A stretch of 64,000 nucleotides of DNA from Halomicrobium salinisoli. GTDB taxonomy: Archaea > Halobacteriota > Halobacteria > Halobacteriales > Haloarculaceae. Under the pieces are notes generated by a model. The model saw only the letters and a program-made list of their open reading frames with translations, had not been told where the DNA came from and searched no databases. This document shows, one piece after another, positions 35,019 to 42,826 of this stretch. Within the stretch, counting starts at the first letter, position 1. Each line of letters starts with the position of its first letter. The stretch is taken from positions 1 through 64,000 of the forward strand of contig NZ_CP084464.1 of assembly GCF_020405185.1 (NCBI RefSeq), read 5' to 3'. Position numbers and translations under genes: made by a program.

Positions 35019-35378
35019 TTACTCGGTGTACCTCTCGACGAGCGCCTGCAGTTCGTCTTCGCCCTGCACCCCGACGACCTCCTCGACCTGCTCGCCGTCG
35101 GCGAACAGGATCAGTGTCGGGACACCCCGGACGCCGTAGACCCCGGCGAGCTGCTGGTTCGCGTCGACGTCGACCTTCGCGACGGTCGCGTCGGTCTCGG
35201 CGGCGAGGCGCTCGACCACGGGCTCGAGCATCTGGCACGGCCCGCACCAGTCGGCGTAGAAGTCCGCGAGGACGACGCCGTCGTCCCCGACTACCTCGTC
35301 GAGGTCGGACTCGCCGTCAACGTGGACCGGCTCGGTGGGCGTATCGATACTCTCCTCGGCTGCGGTGTCGACTGTCAT
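35019..35378 (-). CDS. trxA: Thioredoxin
   Basis: A 119-residue thioredoxin. The active site is YADWCGPCQML with Cys45/Cys48; VDVDANQQLAGVYGVRGVPTLILF has the cis-Pro76-type turn. A 20-residue N-terminal extension precedes the fold. ATG 35378 is chosen; a TATA-like CCTTAACTAC lies at 35401-35410, about 25-30 bases upstream, and the 23-bp dyad at 35411-35433 abuts it. It forms an operon with trxB and a small Cys protein. It is the reductant for disulfide and persulfide substrates of the island. Confidence 0.95.
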   Translation of the reverse strand: MTVDTAAEESIDTPTEPVHVDGESDLDEVVGDDGVVLADFYADWCGPCQMLEPVVERLAAETDATVAKVDVDANQQLAGVYGVRGVPTLILFADGEQVEEVVGVQGEDELQALVERYTE

Positions 35379-35410
35379 CACTCTCACGTAGGGACCAGTA
35401 GTAGTTAAGG

Positions 35411-35433
35411 GTTGTGGGGAATCCGTACAATAC
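35411..35433. promoter_or_regulatory. 23-bp dyad site A (trxA promoter)
   Basis: GTTGTG (35411-35416), 11 bases, CAATAC (35428-35433). In the direction of trxA it reads GTATTG-N11-CACAAC and abuts TATA-like CCTTAACTAC. It matches 10 of 12 half-site positions of the consensus GTATTG-N11-CAATAC. Confidence 0.65.
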
Positions 35434-35683
35434 AATGGGTGCGAAGCACGGGTTATAGTGTCCGCCGCGGCGTGCCGCGGATACGTCCCCCGAGCGGCGT
35501 CCCGACCGCGACGAACCGCTGGAACGGACGTCGCTCGGGGATCGAGCGCTCTCGGCGACGTGACGCTCGTCTCCGACGGACCAGCGGAGGGTTTCTTCGG
35601 GAACCTCCGAGCGGACGAGATCCCGCGGCCGGAGCCGTACGTCCGCCCGGAGCGCCGACGGACGCTCTGCTACGCCGCGGAGT
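35434..35683. other. Gap between trx operon and tandem repeat
   Basis: No secure gene. On the plus strand a reading from a possible GTG at about 35560 gives VTLVSDGPAEGFFGNLRADEIPRPE to a stop at 35683; it has some coding character but no start signal and no family. It could be the tail of a decayed gene. Confidence 0.3.
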
Positions 35684-35734
35684 GACTGCGGCCGGAGAGC
35701 GACTACGGCCGGAGAGCGACTACGGCCGGAGAGT
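35684..35734. repeat. Three tandem copies of a 17-bp unit
   Basis: GACTGCGGCCGGAGAGC, then GACTACGGCCGGAGAGC, then the same ending in T: three units of 17 bp that differ at one base each. It lies just downstream of the HTH regulator stop (35840) on the opposite side. No function is apparent; replication slippage explains it. Confidence 0.8.
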
Positions 35735-35839
35735 CCCTGCGATCGAACGCCCGGCGTGGCCGGCGGTCACGGCGGCCGCTCGTGCGGTGCGAAAACAGAG
35801 GAGAACGGCGAGAATCGGGCCGACGCGCTTCTGGTCGTC

Positions 35840-36244
35840 CTACCCCTCGACCGACTGGGGCGTCGCGTCCGCCTGCTCGTACTTGTTCTCGAACTCCTGG
35901 ATGAGCTGGCCCATCTTGGCGTACCAGTCGTTGAGCATGCGCTGCATGTCGTCGGCGATCTGCGACGGGTCGGTGGGGTAGTAGACGTGGTAGTAGCCGC
36001 CCTGATCGTAGTTGATCTGCTCCTTCTGGATGAACCCCGTCTGGAGCAGCCGCTGGACCGCCCTGTAGGCGGTCGAGCGTTCGCGATCGACCGCCTCGGC
36101 GATCTCGTCGACGGTGAGCGGTTCCTCCGTCTCGACGAGCGCCCGGAAGCACTCCCTGTCGAGCTGTTTCAGCCCGTGGAAACACTCCAGGAGCCCCTCG
36201 CACTCCATGTCCCGCTGCAGTTGTTCCGACATCGAATCCGGCAT
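35840..36244 (-). CDS. HTH regulator with three N-terminal cysteines (TrmB-like wHTH)
   Basis: A 134-residue winged-helix regulator. The DNA-binding part (about 24-90) reads GLKQLDRECFRALVETEEPLTVDEIAEAVDRERSTAYRAVQRLLQTGFIQKEQ, and the C-terminal helix IADDMQRMLNDWYAKMGQLIQEFENKYEQ probably dimerises. Cys15, Cys21 and Cys32 stand just before and in the first helix, a layout that suggests a thiol sensor. A TATA-like CTATATT near 36256 fits a leaderless transcript starting at the second ATG (36232), so the true start may be there. It lies between the trx operon and the TauE operon, in the centre of the sulfur island, and is my candidate regulator for the 23-bp dyads. Confidence 0.85.
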   Translation of the reverse strand: MPDSMSEQLQRDMECEGLLECFHGLKQLDRECFRALVETEEPLTVDEIAEAVDRERSTAYRAVQRLLQTGFIQKEQINYDQGGYYHVYYPTDPSQIADDMQRMLNDWYAKMGQLIQEFENKYEQADATPQSVEG

Positions 36245-36427
36245 TGTTATCTAATATAGCTATGGAGTAGTCGGTTAAAAGACTTGTGTAGAGGATGCAC
36301 AATCGTCCGCACGAAACGGGCGGTGTCCGTCTTCTGTACTCCTCGGTCGCGACCGCCCGTCGCCGATCCGGTGACGGCGCGGCGGCCGTCGACGGGCAGC
36401 GGAGTCGTTCAGCGCGCGGAGGGGTGA

Positions 36428-37459
36428 TCAGTCGGCGAAACTGGTTGTCGAGCCAGCCTCAGTGCGGAGCGCCTGCACGGAGCTGACCACGACGGCCCCG
36501 GCGACGAGCGTCGCGGCGCCGAGGATGACGACCAGCGAGACGGTCTGGAGGACCGGCACGTCGGCGAACGTCCCGATCTTGCGGAGCGCGACCGCCAGCG
36601 CACCGAGCAGGAGCATCACGCCGAAGTACACCTTGATCTCGTCCTCGTCGACGAGGCTGGTCGCCGCGGCCCCGATCCGGGCGCCGCCGGCGCTCCCGGC
36701 CAGCAGGGGGACGACGATCGAGAGGTCGACCGCGCCGTCCATCGCGTACAGGAAGCTCCCGATCCCGCCCGAGAAGACGATCTCGAACAGGTCGGTCCCG
36801 ACCGCGACCGGGACGGGCACGCCGATCAGGTAGAACAGCGCGGGCATGCGGATGAAGCCGCCGCCGACGCCGAGGAACCCGGACAGCAGGCCCGTCGCGA
36901 ACGCGACGCCGAGGATCATCCACAGCGACACGGTGACGCCGCCGCGGAGGCCGACCATCGGAGGGATCCGGTAGGACTGGATCGTCTTCGCGATCTCGGG
37001 GATGTCCTCGGCGTCGATCTCGCCCTCGGCGTCGTGGCTGACGCCGCCGTCGCCGTCGCCCGTCAGGGCGGTGTAGGTGATGAACGCGCCGATGCCGCCC
37101 AGGAGGGCGACGTAGATGACGCTGACCACGGTGTCGGCGAGGCCGAGGTCCTGCAGCCAGTGGAGGCCGATCTTGCCGACCTCGATTCCGGCCGACGTGC
37201 CGGCGATCATGAGCACGCCGAACTTGTAGTCGACCTGTCCGAGGTCGCGGTGTTTCAGCGTCGCGATGACCGAGGTGGCGAACACGAACGCCAGCCCGGA
37301 CGCGACGGCGACGTCGGTCTCGTAGCCCATCACCATCAGCGCCGGCGTGACGAGGAACGACCCGCCCATCCCGAAGAAGCCGAACAGGAGGCCGATCAGC
37401 ACGCCGAAGCCGGCGAACAGCGCCAGCACCGCCACGGAGACGCCGAACAGCTCGATCAT
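36428..37459 (-). CDS. TauE/SafE-family membrane transporter (sulfite exporter type)
   Basis: A 343-residue membrane protein with about eight helices. GVLIGLLFGFFGMGGSFLVTPALMVMGY near the start and GLLSGFLGVGGGFIRMPALFYLIGVPVPVAVGTDLFEIVFSGGIGSF in the second half are the duplicated TauE/SafE repeats. Members export sulfite, sulfoacetate or related anions. Between them is an acidic cytosolic loop (DGDGGVSHDAEGEIDAEDI). It overlaps the 50-residue membrane gene upstream by four bases. In this island the probable role is removal of sulfite made by the persulfide dioxygenase. Confidence 0.88.
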   Translation of the reverse strand: MIELFGVSVAVLALFAGFGVLIGLLFGFFGMGGSFLVTPALMVMGYETDVAVASGLAFVFATSVIATLKHRDLGQVDYKFGVLMIAGTSAGIEVGKIGLHWLQDLGLADTVVSVIYVALLGGIGAFITYTALTGDGDGGVSHDAEGEIDAEDIPEIAKTIQSYRIPPMVGLRGGVTVSLWMILGVAFATGLLSGFLGVGGGFIRMPALFYLIGVPVPVAVGTDLFEIVFSGGIGSFLYAMDGAVDLSIVVPLLAGSAGGARIGAAATSLVDEDEIKVYFGVMLLLGALAVALRKIGTFADVPVLQTVSLVVILGAATLVAGAVVVSSVQALRTEAGSTTSFAD

Positions 37460-37608
37460 CGTTCACCCCGCACTGCGTCGACCAGTGCCGGTCCGAAGAG
37501 CTTCTCTAGCAGCCCGTAGCCGACGTACAGCACGATCGCCTCGAGTAGTACGATGCCGATAACGAGGAGCGCACCGACGACGCCGGTCGCGCTCTCAAGC
37601 CCGAACAT
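37456..37608 (-). CDS. Small membrane protein upstream of TauE (50 aa)
   Basis: A protein with one long hydrophobic helix, MFGLESATGVVGALLVIGIVLLEAIVLYVGYGLLEKLFGPALVDAVRGER. The start at 37608 is preferred over an in-frame ATG at 37638. It is coupled to the TauE gene by a four-base overlap. Such 50-residue proteins next to TauE are a recurring haloarchaeal arrangement in my recollection (DUF7512-like), probably a small accessory subunit. Confidence 0.75.
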   Translation of the reverse strand: MFGLESATGVVGALLVIGIVLLEAIVLYVGYGLLEKLFGPALVDAVRGER

Positions 37609-37685
37609 CGGTCGACACCTCGTTCGATATTGTCGCAATCATGGATTTCTGCTCACGTACTGCTACTCCGGTGCGTCATTTAACG

Positions 37686-37708
37686 GTTGTGGGGCTGGAA
37701 TACAATAT
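37686..37708. promoter_or_regulatory. 23-bp dyad site B (TauE operon promoter)
   Basis: GTTGTG (37686-37691), 11 bases, CAATAT (37703-37708). Read toward the TauE operon it is ATATTG-N11-CACAAC, followed at once by TATA-like CGTTAAATG. It shares GTTGTGGGG and the AACAATA-type end with site A, so the two promoters are clearly related. Confidence 0.6.
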
Positions 37709-37899
37709 TACTGCAGCGGATTACACAGCTAACCGATCCGAATATCTCCGTAAGTTACGCGGATACGGGCCGGTCGGCGGCGGCCGAAATCCGCGGGTGA
37801 GAACGGAGGCCCGACGCTCGCGCGCGCACCGGCGGATTGCTGCTCCGTCGCCGGTGGGGGTGATCCGGACGGACCCTCGCGGGGGTAACACGGCGAATG

Positions 37900-37922
37900 G
37901 TATTTCCCAATAGCTACAATAT
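37900..37922. promoter_or_regulatory. 23-bp dyad site N (between PiT and TauE genes)
   Basis: GTATTT (37900-37905), 11 bases, CAATAT (37917-37922), 10 of 12 consensus positions. No TATA-like box is next to it and no gene starts nearby; the PiT gene ends at 37976 and the TauE operon starts 290 bases away. It may be a second, distal binding site for the TauE promoter. The rest of 37609-37975 shows no ORF. Confidence 0.5.
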
Positions 37923-37975
37923 AATGGTCCGACAACTGCCCCCACACTACGGCTGCCCGGTCACAGCCGGTGAAC

Positions 37976-39154
37976 TCAGGCCACCGGGAGCACCACGACC
38001 GCGCCGTAGCCGAGCGCGAACGCGACGGCGAACGACGCGACCCACGCGCCGACGGTCACGGCCAGCTTCCGGGCGCCGACGGCGTCACCGCCGCCGACGG
38101 CCGCCCCGCTGCCGATGATCGCACTGACGACGATCTCGTTGAACGAGACCGGGACGCCCAGCAGCACGGCCAGTTGCGCGATGAGGAAGGAGGGGACGAG
38201 CGCGGAGATGGACCGCCGCGGCCCCAGCGACGAGTAGTCCTGCGCGAGGGACTTGATCATCCGCGGCGCGCCCGTCCACGAGCCGACGAGGATGCCGAGG
38301 CCGCCGCCCGCGAGGATGGCCACCGTCGGGACGACGCCGTCGTCGAGCAGCGGCAACAGGGGGCCGACGGCGAGGCCGACCTGGCTGCCGCCGGCGGAGA
38401 AGGCCACCAGCGACCCCAGCGAGAGCAGGACTCGCCTGAGACCACCGGCCTGGTCGCGGCCGACGTCCCAGGCGACGACGGCCGCTATCGCCGCGGCGAC
38501 CGCCAGCGTGACGGTCGCCGTGACCGCCGGGCCGGCGACGCCCAGCGAGCGGCCCACGACTCTCGAGAGCGAACCGGCCGTCCCGCCAGGGCCGAGCATT
38601 GCGAACTCGACGTTGGCGAGGACGGCGCCGACCAGCCCTGCGAGCAGGGGGACGCTGTACTCCTCGGGAACGTCCTCGCGCGGGAGCACGCTCGCGATGG
38701 CGTAGGCGACGCCGCCGCCGACGAACGGCGTCAGCACCCAGACGCTCCCGATCTGGAGGTACTTCGACCAGACCGGCGTCCCCCCGAGCGCCAGCCCGAC
38801 GCCGACGACCGACCCAGTGACGGTGAAGGCCGTCGCGATCGGATAGCCCGTCCTGATCCCGACGGCCATGAGGCCGGCGCCGATCGCCAGCACGACGATG
38901 ACGCCGGTGGCAGGGAGACTGACGCCGCCGATCAGGCCGCTCCCGACGGCCTCGGAGACGTTCGCGCCCTGCGTCACGGCGCCGGCGAACCCGAGGATCC
39001 CGACGACGAACGCGGCGCGCATCGTCGAGACGGCGTTGGCACCGACCGCCGGCGCGAACGGCGTCGCGCCGCTGGAGCCGGCGCCGATGACCCACGCCAT
39101 GAACAGGCTCGCGAGCCCGGCGACGAGGAACAGCGTGACTGTGGCTACGTCCAT
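37976..39154 (-). CDS. PiT-family inorganic anion permease
   Basis: A 392-residue permease with ten or more helices. MAWVIGAGSSGATPFAPAVGANAVSTMRAAFVVGILGFAGAVTQG and the later VPVSFNEIVVSAIIGSGAAVGG are the duplicated PiT signatures. The family carries phosphate or, in the CysP branch, sulfate/thiosulfate. The location between TauE and YeeE genes favours a sulfur oxyanion over phosphate, but this is inference. ATG 39154 is chosen over one 33 bases upstream. It follows the YeeE pair with 22 bases between and is probably in their operon. Confidence 0.85.
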   Translation of the reverse strand: MDVATVTLFLVAGLASLFMAWVIGAGSSGATPFAPAVGANAVSTMRAAFVVGILGFAGAVTQGANVSEAVGSGLIGGVSLPATGVIVVLAIGAGLMAVGIRTGYPIATAFTVTGSVVGVGLALGGTPVWSKYLQIGSVWVLTPFVGGGVAYAIASVLPREDVPEEYSVPLLAGLVGAVLANVEFAMLGPGGTAGSLSRVVGRSLGVAGPAVTATVTLAVAAAIAAVVAWDVGRDQAGGLRRVLLSLGSLVAFSAGGSQVGLAVGPLLPLLDDGVVPTVAILAGGGLGILVGSWTGAPRMIKSLAQDYSSLGPRRSISALVPSFLIAQLAVLLGVPVSFNEIVVSAIIGSGAAVGGGDAVGARKLAVTVGAWVASFAVAFALGYGAVVVLPVA

Positions 39155-39176
39155 CGAGAAGAGCGAAACGGGTGCG

Positions 39177-39638
39177 TTAGTCGGCACCCGCGGTCGCGGG
39201 CGCTGCGTCGGTCGAGCGGCTCCGCCAGTACCCCTGGAGGTAGGCGCCGACGAACATGCCGGCCAGCGCCCAGAGGATCGTCACGTTGCCGACCCCGAGG
39301 CTGGCGTAGGCCGCGCCGGGACAGATGCCCGACAGGCCCCACCCGACGCCGAAGATCGCCCCGCCGACCAGGACGTTCCGGTCCAAGGGCTTCAGCCGGC
39401 GTTCGTAGGTGTCGCCGGTGAGCGGCGCGCGGTCGCGCAGCCGGGGGAGGAGTGCGAAGGCGATCCCGGAGACGATCGCGGCGCCGAACATGACGAACAC
39501 CAGTCCGAAGTCCTCGAACTGGAGGAAGTTCAGCACGACCTCCGGGCGCGCCATCTGGCTGAACCCGAGCCCGAACCCGAAGACCAGGCCGCCGACGAAG
39601 ATCAGCGGCTTGAACAGGGGATGACGGTCGTCGGTCAT
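39177..39638 (-). CDS. YeeE/YedE-family sulfur transport protein (half 2)
   Basis: A 153-residue membrane protein with about four helices. PLIFVGGLVFGFGLGFSQMARPEVV and GWGLSGICPGAAYASLGVG carry the family pattern, with Cys in the CPG turn that is proposed to guide thiosulfate or sulfane sulfur in TsuA. Its ATG (39638) overlaps the other half's stop by four bases. The two halves together correspond to one full-length YeeE. Confidence 0.88.
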   Translation of the reverse strand: MTDDRHPLFKPLIFVGGLVFGFGLGFSQMARPEVVLNFLQFEDFGLVFVMFGAAIVSGIAFALLPRLRDRAPLTGDTYERRLKPLDRNVLVGGAIFGVGWGLSGICPGAAYASLGVGNVTILWALAGMFVGAYLQGYWRSRSTDAAPATAGAD

Positions 39639-40192
39639 GGGCTCACCCCCAGCGCGGCGACGATCTGGGCCGTCCCGATCGCCACGGTCAGGAACGTCAG
39701 CACGCCGACGATCGACGTCTTCGACGCCGAGCCGACGCCGCAGACCCCGTGGCCGGACGTGCAGCCCTTGCCGATCCGGGTGCCGATCCCGACCAGGACG
39801 CCGCCGACGAACAGCCGCCAGGGCTGGACGTCGGTCTGCCACAGCGTCACGCCGGCGACCTCGTACAGCTGGCCGGTCGTCCCGGGCTCGTACAGCGACG
39901 TCGTGATCAGGCCGGACTGGACGGTCGCGGCGAACGCGAGCCCGCCCAGGACGATGCCGGCCGTGAACACGAGTCGCCAGTCCCGGGAGCCGACGTACTG
40001 CTGGAACCGCGACTGGTCGGAAACGTACGACAGCGTCGACTCCAGGAACGTGCTCGCCCCGGCGGGGATCCCCGTGCCGACGTAGATCAGCACGGTCCCG
40101 AGGCCGACGAGCAGGCCGCCGACGGCGTAGCGGCTGATCCCGCTGGGGAACAGCTCGGCGGTAAGCTGGAGCGCGACTGGATCAGTCACCAT
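39635..40192 (-). CDS. YeeE/YedE-family sulfur transport protein (half 1)
   Basis: A 185-residue membrane protein with about five helices. GVTLWQTDVQPWRLFVGGVLVGIGTRIGKGCTSGHGVCGVG is the signature, with two cysteines in the GCTSGHGVCG turn. Homologues move thiosulfate or other sulfane sulfur into the cell. It lies eight bases downstream of the rhodanese-dioxygenase gene and overlaps half 2, so rhodanese-dioxygenase, YeeE halves and PiT form one operon. Confidence 0.9.
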   Translation of the reverse strand: MVTDPVALQLTAELFPSGISRYAVGGLLVGLGTVLIYVGTGIPAGASTFLESTLSYVSDQSRFQQYVGSRDWRLVFTAGIVLGGLAFAATVQSGLITTSLYEPGTTGQLYEVAGVTLWQTDVQPWRLFVGGVLVGIGTRIGKGCTSGHGVCGVGSASKTSIVGVLTFLTVAIGTAQIVAALGVSP

Positions 40193-40200
40193 CGACGTCC

Positions 40201-41394
40201 TCAGTCATCCGCGAGCGATTCCTGGCTCGCGGCGCAGTTGTTCGGGCCGAGTTCGAGCGTGAACGCCTCGTCGTCGTCGACCTCGTTCTGCCCGAGGTTC
40301 GTCGCGATGATGTCCTCGTAGTTGGCCGGCCGCGGCGGCATGTCCGAGAGGATCAGGTCGACGAACTCGTCCTCCTCCATCGTGAGCGCGTCCATCTCGT
40401 CGACGAGGTCGCCGATCGGCGCCGTGTAGGTGCCGTCGGCGGCGGGCTCGGCCGCGTCGCTGAAGTGGGCGCCGCCGACGAGCGTGTCGTCGGGCAGCGA
40501 CAGGATCCGCTCCTGCAGCGACTCGTAGAGTAGCCGGGCGGCCTCGGGCGCGCCCTCGTCGCCCTCCTCGAGGTCGGGGCGGGCGACGCTCTCGACGAAC
40601 AGCCCGTCGCCGGTCGCGAGCAGGCTGTCGTCGACGAGGTACGAGGTCATCCCAGTGGTGTGGCCGGGCGTGTAGACGGCCTCGATGGTGGCGTCGCCGA
40701 CCGCGAACGTGTCGCCGTCCGCTGCGGTCGTCAGCTCGTCCGCATAGGTGACGCCGCGGTCGACGGCGGCCTCGGGGATCACGCCCTCGATGTCTTCCTC
40801 GGCGAGGGCACGCACGCCCGAGATGTGGTCGGCGTGAACGTGCGTGTCCAGCGCGTACTGCAGGTCGACGCCGAGGTCGTCGGCGTCGTCAAGGTAGCGG
40901 TCGGTGAAGGCTCGCAGCGGGTCGATGATGGCGGCCTCGCCGTCATCGTACAGCAGGTAGCCCAGACAGCCCGAAGAGGGACGCTGGTACTGTAGCAGCG
41001 TGCCGGCGCCGTCGTAGCCCTCGACCTCGACGGCCTCGTAGATGCTCGCCCAGCCGTTCATGCCCTCCTCGAGGTGGTTGACGTCGTAGCCGCGCTCGGC
41101 GAGCTCGCCGGCGACGTACTCGCTCGAGCCGCCTTTCGCACAGACCACCGTGACCTCGCGGTCGTCGGGGACCTGCGCGAGGACCTCGTCGTCGATCTCC
41201 TCGTCGAGGAACTCGAAGTACGGGACGTTGATCGACTCGACGGTCTCGCCGTCGATGCGCCACTCATCGTACTCCGACTCCATCCGCGTGTCGAGGAGCG
41301 TAACGTCCTCGCCGTCGTCGATGCGGCCTTTCAGCGTCTCCGGTTCGATCGAGTCGATCTCGACGTCCGGGGTGGGAAAGTCGTCAGCGTTCAT
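40201..41394 (-). CDS. Rhodanese-persulfide dioxygenase (ETHE1-like) fusion
   Basis: A 397-residue two-domain protein. Residues 10-125 form a rhodanese domain with Cys85 in VVCAKGGSSEYVA; the usual CxxGxR loop has Gly-Ser-Ser instead of the Arg. Residues 130-395 form a metallo-beta-lactamase domain with THVHADH (His185, His187, Asp189, His190) and YTPGHTTG (His245), typical of the mononuclear-iron persulfide dioxygenases that turn glutathione or similar persulfides to sulfite. In most fusions the rhodanese follows the dioxygenase; here it precedes it. ATG 41394 is taken; a GTG at 41403 is possible. Confidence 0.9.
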   Translation of the reverse strand: MNADDFPTPDVEIDSIEPETLKGRIDDGEDVTLLDTRMESEYDEWRIDGETVESINVPYFEFLDEEIDDEVLAQVPDDREVTVVCAKGGSSEYVAGELAERGYDVNHLEEGMNGWASIYEAVEVEGYDGAGTLLQYQRPSSGCLGYLLYDDGEAAIIDPLRAFTDRYLDDADDLGVDLQYALDTHVHADHISGVRALAEEDIEGVIPEAAVDRGVTYADELTTAADGDTFAVGDATIEAVYTPGHTTGMTSYLVDDSLLATGDGLFVESVARPDLEEGDEGAPEAARLLYESLQERILSLPDDTLVGGAHFSDAAEPAADGTYTAPIGDLVDEMDALTMEEDEFVDLILSDMPPRPANYEDIIATNLGQNEVDDDEAFTLELGPNNCAASQESLADD

Positions 41395-41441
41395 GTCGTA
41401 CACCCCAGGATAACGGGTGGACGAACAAAAGGGTTTGCATA

Positions 41442-41464
41442 GAAGTTCCTCGTGAGCACAATAC
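41442..41464. promoter_or_regulatory. Weak dyad site C (rhodanese-dioxygenase promoter)
   Basis: The distal half CAATAC (41459-41464) is exact, but the proximal half 11 bases away (GAAGTT) fits poorly. In the gene's direction it reads GTATTG-N11-AACTTC and then TATA-like TATGCAAAC, the same layout as the better sites. Confidence 0.35.
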
Positions 41465-41596
41465 TATCTCTCGCCCCCGATCACGTTATCCTAGTGGTTG
41501 TTTGGGCGTACACGCGTCTGATACTGTTATAAGCGAGCCGAACATCACCGGGCGTCGATAGCGGAAGTGACCGATACCCTTTTACACCAGCATCTA

Positions 41597-41619
41597 GTAT
41601 TGTGAGGTAGCTCCAATAC
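41597..41619. promoter_or_regulatory. 23-bp dyad site D (TusA/DsrE operon), perfect
   Basis: GTATTG (41597-41602), 11 bases, CAATAC (41614-41619): the only perfectly symmetrical copy. It ends 22 bases before the ATG of the TusA-like gene. TATA-like TTTTACA lies upstream of it (about 41579-41585), so here the site would overlap the transcription start region rather than flank the TATA box. Confidence 0.7.
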
Positions 41620-41641
41620 AGAACAACGGAGCAGATCAATC

Positions 41642-41887
41642 ATGAGTTCGGAATTCGACGTTACGGAGACGCTCGACGTGAAAGGCGCATCGTGTCCCAT
41701 GCCGGTCGTGAAGACCAAGTCCGCGGTCGACGACCTCGCCGAGGACGACGTCCTCGAAGTGCTGGCGACCGACTCCGGCAGCATGAGCGACATCGACGGC
41801 TGGGCGGACGGCACAGCGGGCGTCGAACTCCTCGACCAGGTCGAGGACGGAGACGTCTACAAGCACTACGTGCGCAAGACGGAGTGA
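41642..41887 (+). CDS. TusA-like sulfur carrier
   Basis: An 81-residue TusA/SirA/YedF-fold protein. The sulfur-carrying Cys18 is in DVKGASCPMPVVKTK, the standard CPxP motif. TusA proteins accept persulfide sulfur from rhodaneses or desulfurases and pass it on. Its operon contains the DsrE-like and HalOD1-type genes, with GGAG six to nine bases before the start codon region. The perfect 23-bp dyad precedes it. Confidence 0.92.
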   Translation: MSSEFDVTETLDVKGASCPMPVVKTKSAVDDLAEDDVLEVLATDSGSMSDIDGWADGTAGVELLDQVEDGDVYKHYVRKTE

Positions 41888-41889
41888 AC

Positions 41890-42489
41890 ATGAGCACGGA
41901 CACGCCAGACGCGTCGGCCGAGGACGACAGCGTGGCAGCCGAGGAGGCGCCCACCCGTGCGGAGCTCGCGGCCCGCGTCGACGAGCTAGAGGAGCAACTG
42001 GCCGAGGCGACCGCCGACAGCGGCGACGACCAGCGTAAGATGTCGATCATCGCGACGAAGGGGACCCTCGACATGGCGTACCCGCCGCTGATCCTCGCCA
42101 GCACGGCGGCCGCCTTCGGCTACGAGGTGACGGTCTTCCACACGTTCTGGGGACTGGACATCCTCCACGAGGAGCGCTCGAAGGACCTCAAGCTCAGCTC
42201 CGTCGGCAACCCCAACATGCCGGTCCCGAACGTCGTGGGCGCGCTCCCCGGGATGGACCGCATGACGACGAAGATGATGGAGAAGAAGATCGAGGACAAC
42301 GAGACGGCCTCCATCGAGGAGCTCATCGAGACCTCCCTGGACATGGGCGTGGAGTTCCAGGCCTGCCAGATGACCATCGAGCTGATGGACTACGACGAGG
42401 ACGACTTCTACGACGGCGTCACCACCGGCGTGGGCGCAGCCACGGCGATTCAGGACATGGCCGAGGCCGACATCCAGCTGCTGGTCTGA
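41890..42489 (+). CDS. DsrE/DsrF-like (DrsE) sulfur-transfer protein
   Basis: A 199-residue protein. Residues 1-55 are an acidic, coiled-coil-like extension (AELAARVDELEEQLAEATADS). The DsrE-like fold follows: KMSIIATKGTLDMAYPPLILASTAAAFGYEVTVFHTFWGLDILH, and the conserved Cys in GVEFQACQMTIELM. DsrE-like proteins accept sulfane sulfur on that Cys and exchange it with TusA. It starts two bases after the TusA stop. Confidence 0.88.
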   Translation: MSTDTPDASAEDDSVAAEEAPTRAELAARVDELEEQLAEATADSGDDQRKMSIIATKGTLDMAYPPLILASTAAAFGYEVTVFHTFWGLDILHEERSKDLKLSSVGNPNMPVPNVVGALPGMDRMTTKMMEKKIEDNETASIEELIETSLDMGVEFQACQMTIELMDYDEDDFYDGVTTGVGAATAIQDMAEADIQLLV

Positions 42490-42716
42490 TGGCACTGACT
42501 GCTCGAACCCCCACCGACCGCATCCTCGAGGCCCTCGCCGACGAGGCGGGCGTCGACCCGGTCGAACTGTCCCCGCCGCTCGCGGACGTCGTCGACCCCG
42601 ACGCGCTCGATGCGCTGCTGGAGCGCGCCGATCCCGACGCCGAGGTCGCGGTGCACTTCGAGTATCAGGAGTACGAGGTCGTCGCCCGAGCGGACGGCGG
42701 CGTCGACGTCAGATAA
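42489..42716 (+). CDS. HalOD1-like output-domain protein (75 aa)
   Basis: A small acidic protein. TDRILEALADEAGVDPVELSPPLADVVDPDALDALLE and VAVHFEYQEYEVVARADGGVDV match the HalOD1 domain, common in haloarchaea as a stand-alone module. It shares one base with the DsrE stop, so it is the third gene of this operon. The function is unknown; in other genes the domain is attached to signalling proteins. Confidence 0.8.
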   Translation: MALTARTPTDRILEALADEAGVDPVELSPPLADVVDPDALDALLERADPDAEVAVHFEYQEYEVVARADGGVDVR

Positions 42717-42826
42717 TTTTCGAGGCAGGCGTGCCGCACGGCGATCCGGGCTGACAGTTGCCACGCCCTCTGTGAACTCTTCGTTCGATCAGAACCGTCC
42801 GCTTCCGTCCACAGCCGAGTCCAGTC

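Noticed and set aside
35684..35734. Tandem 17-bp units as a CRISPR remnant.
   Set aside because: There are no spacers between the units and no cas gene in the window; simple tandem duplication fits.
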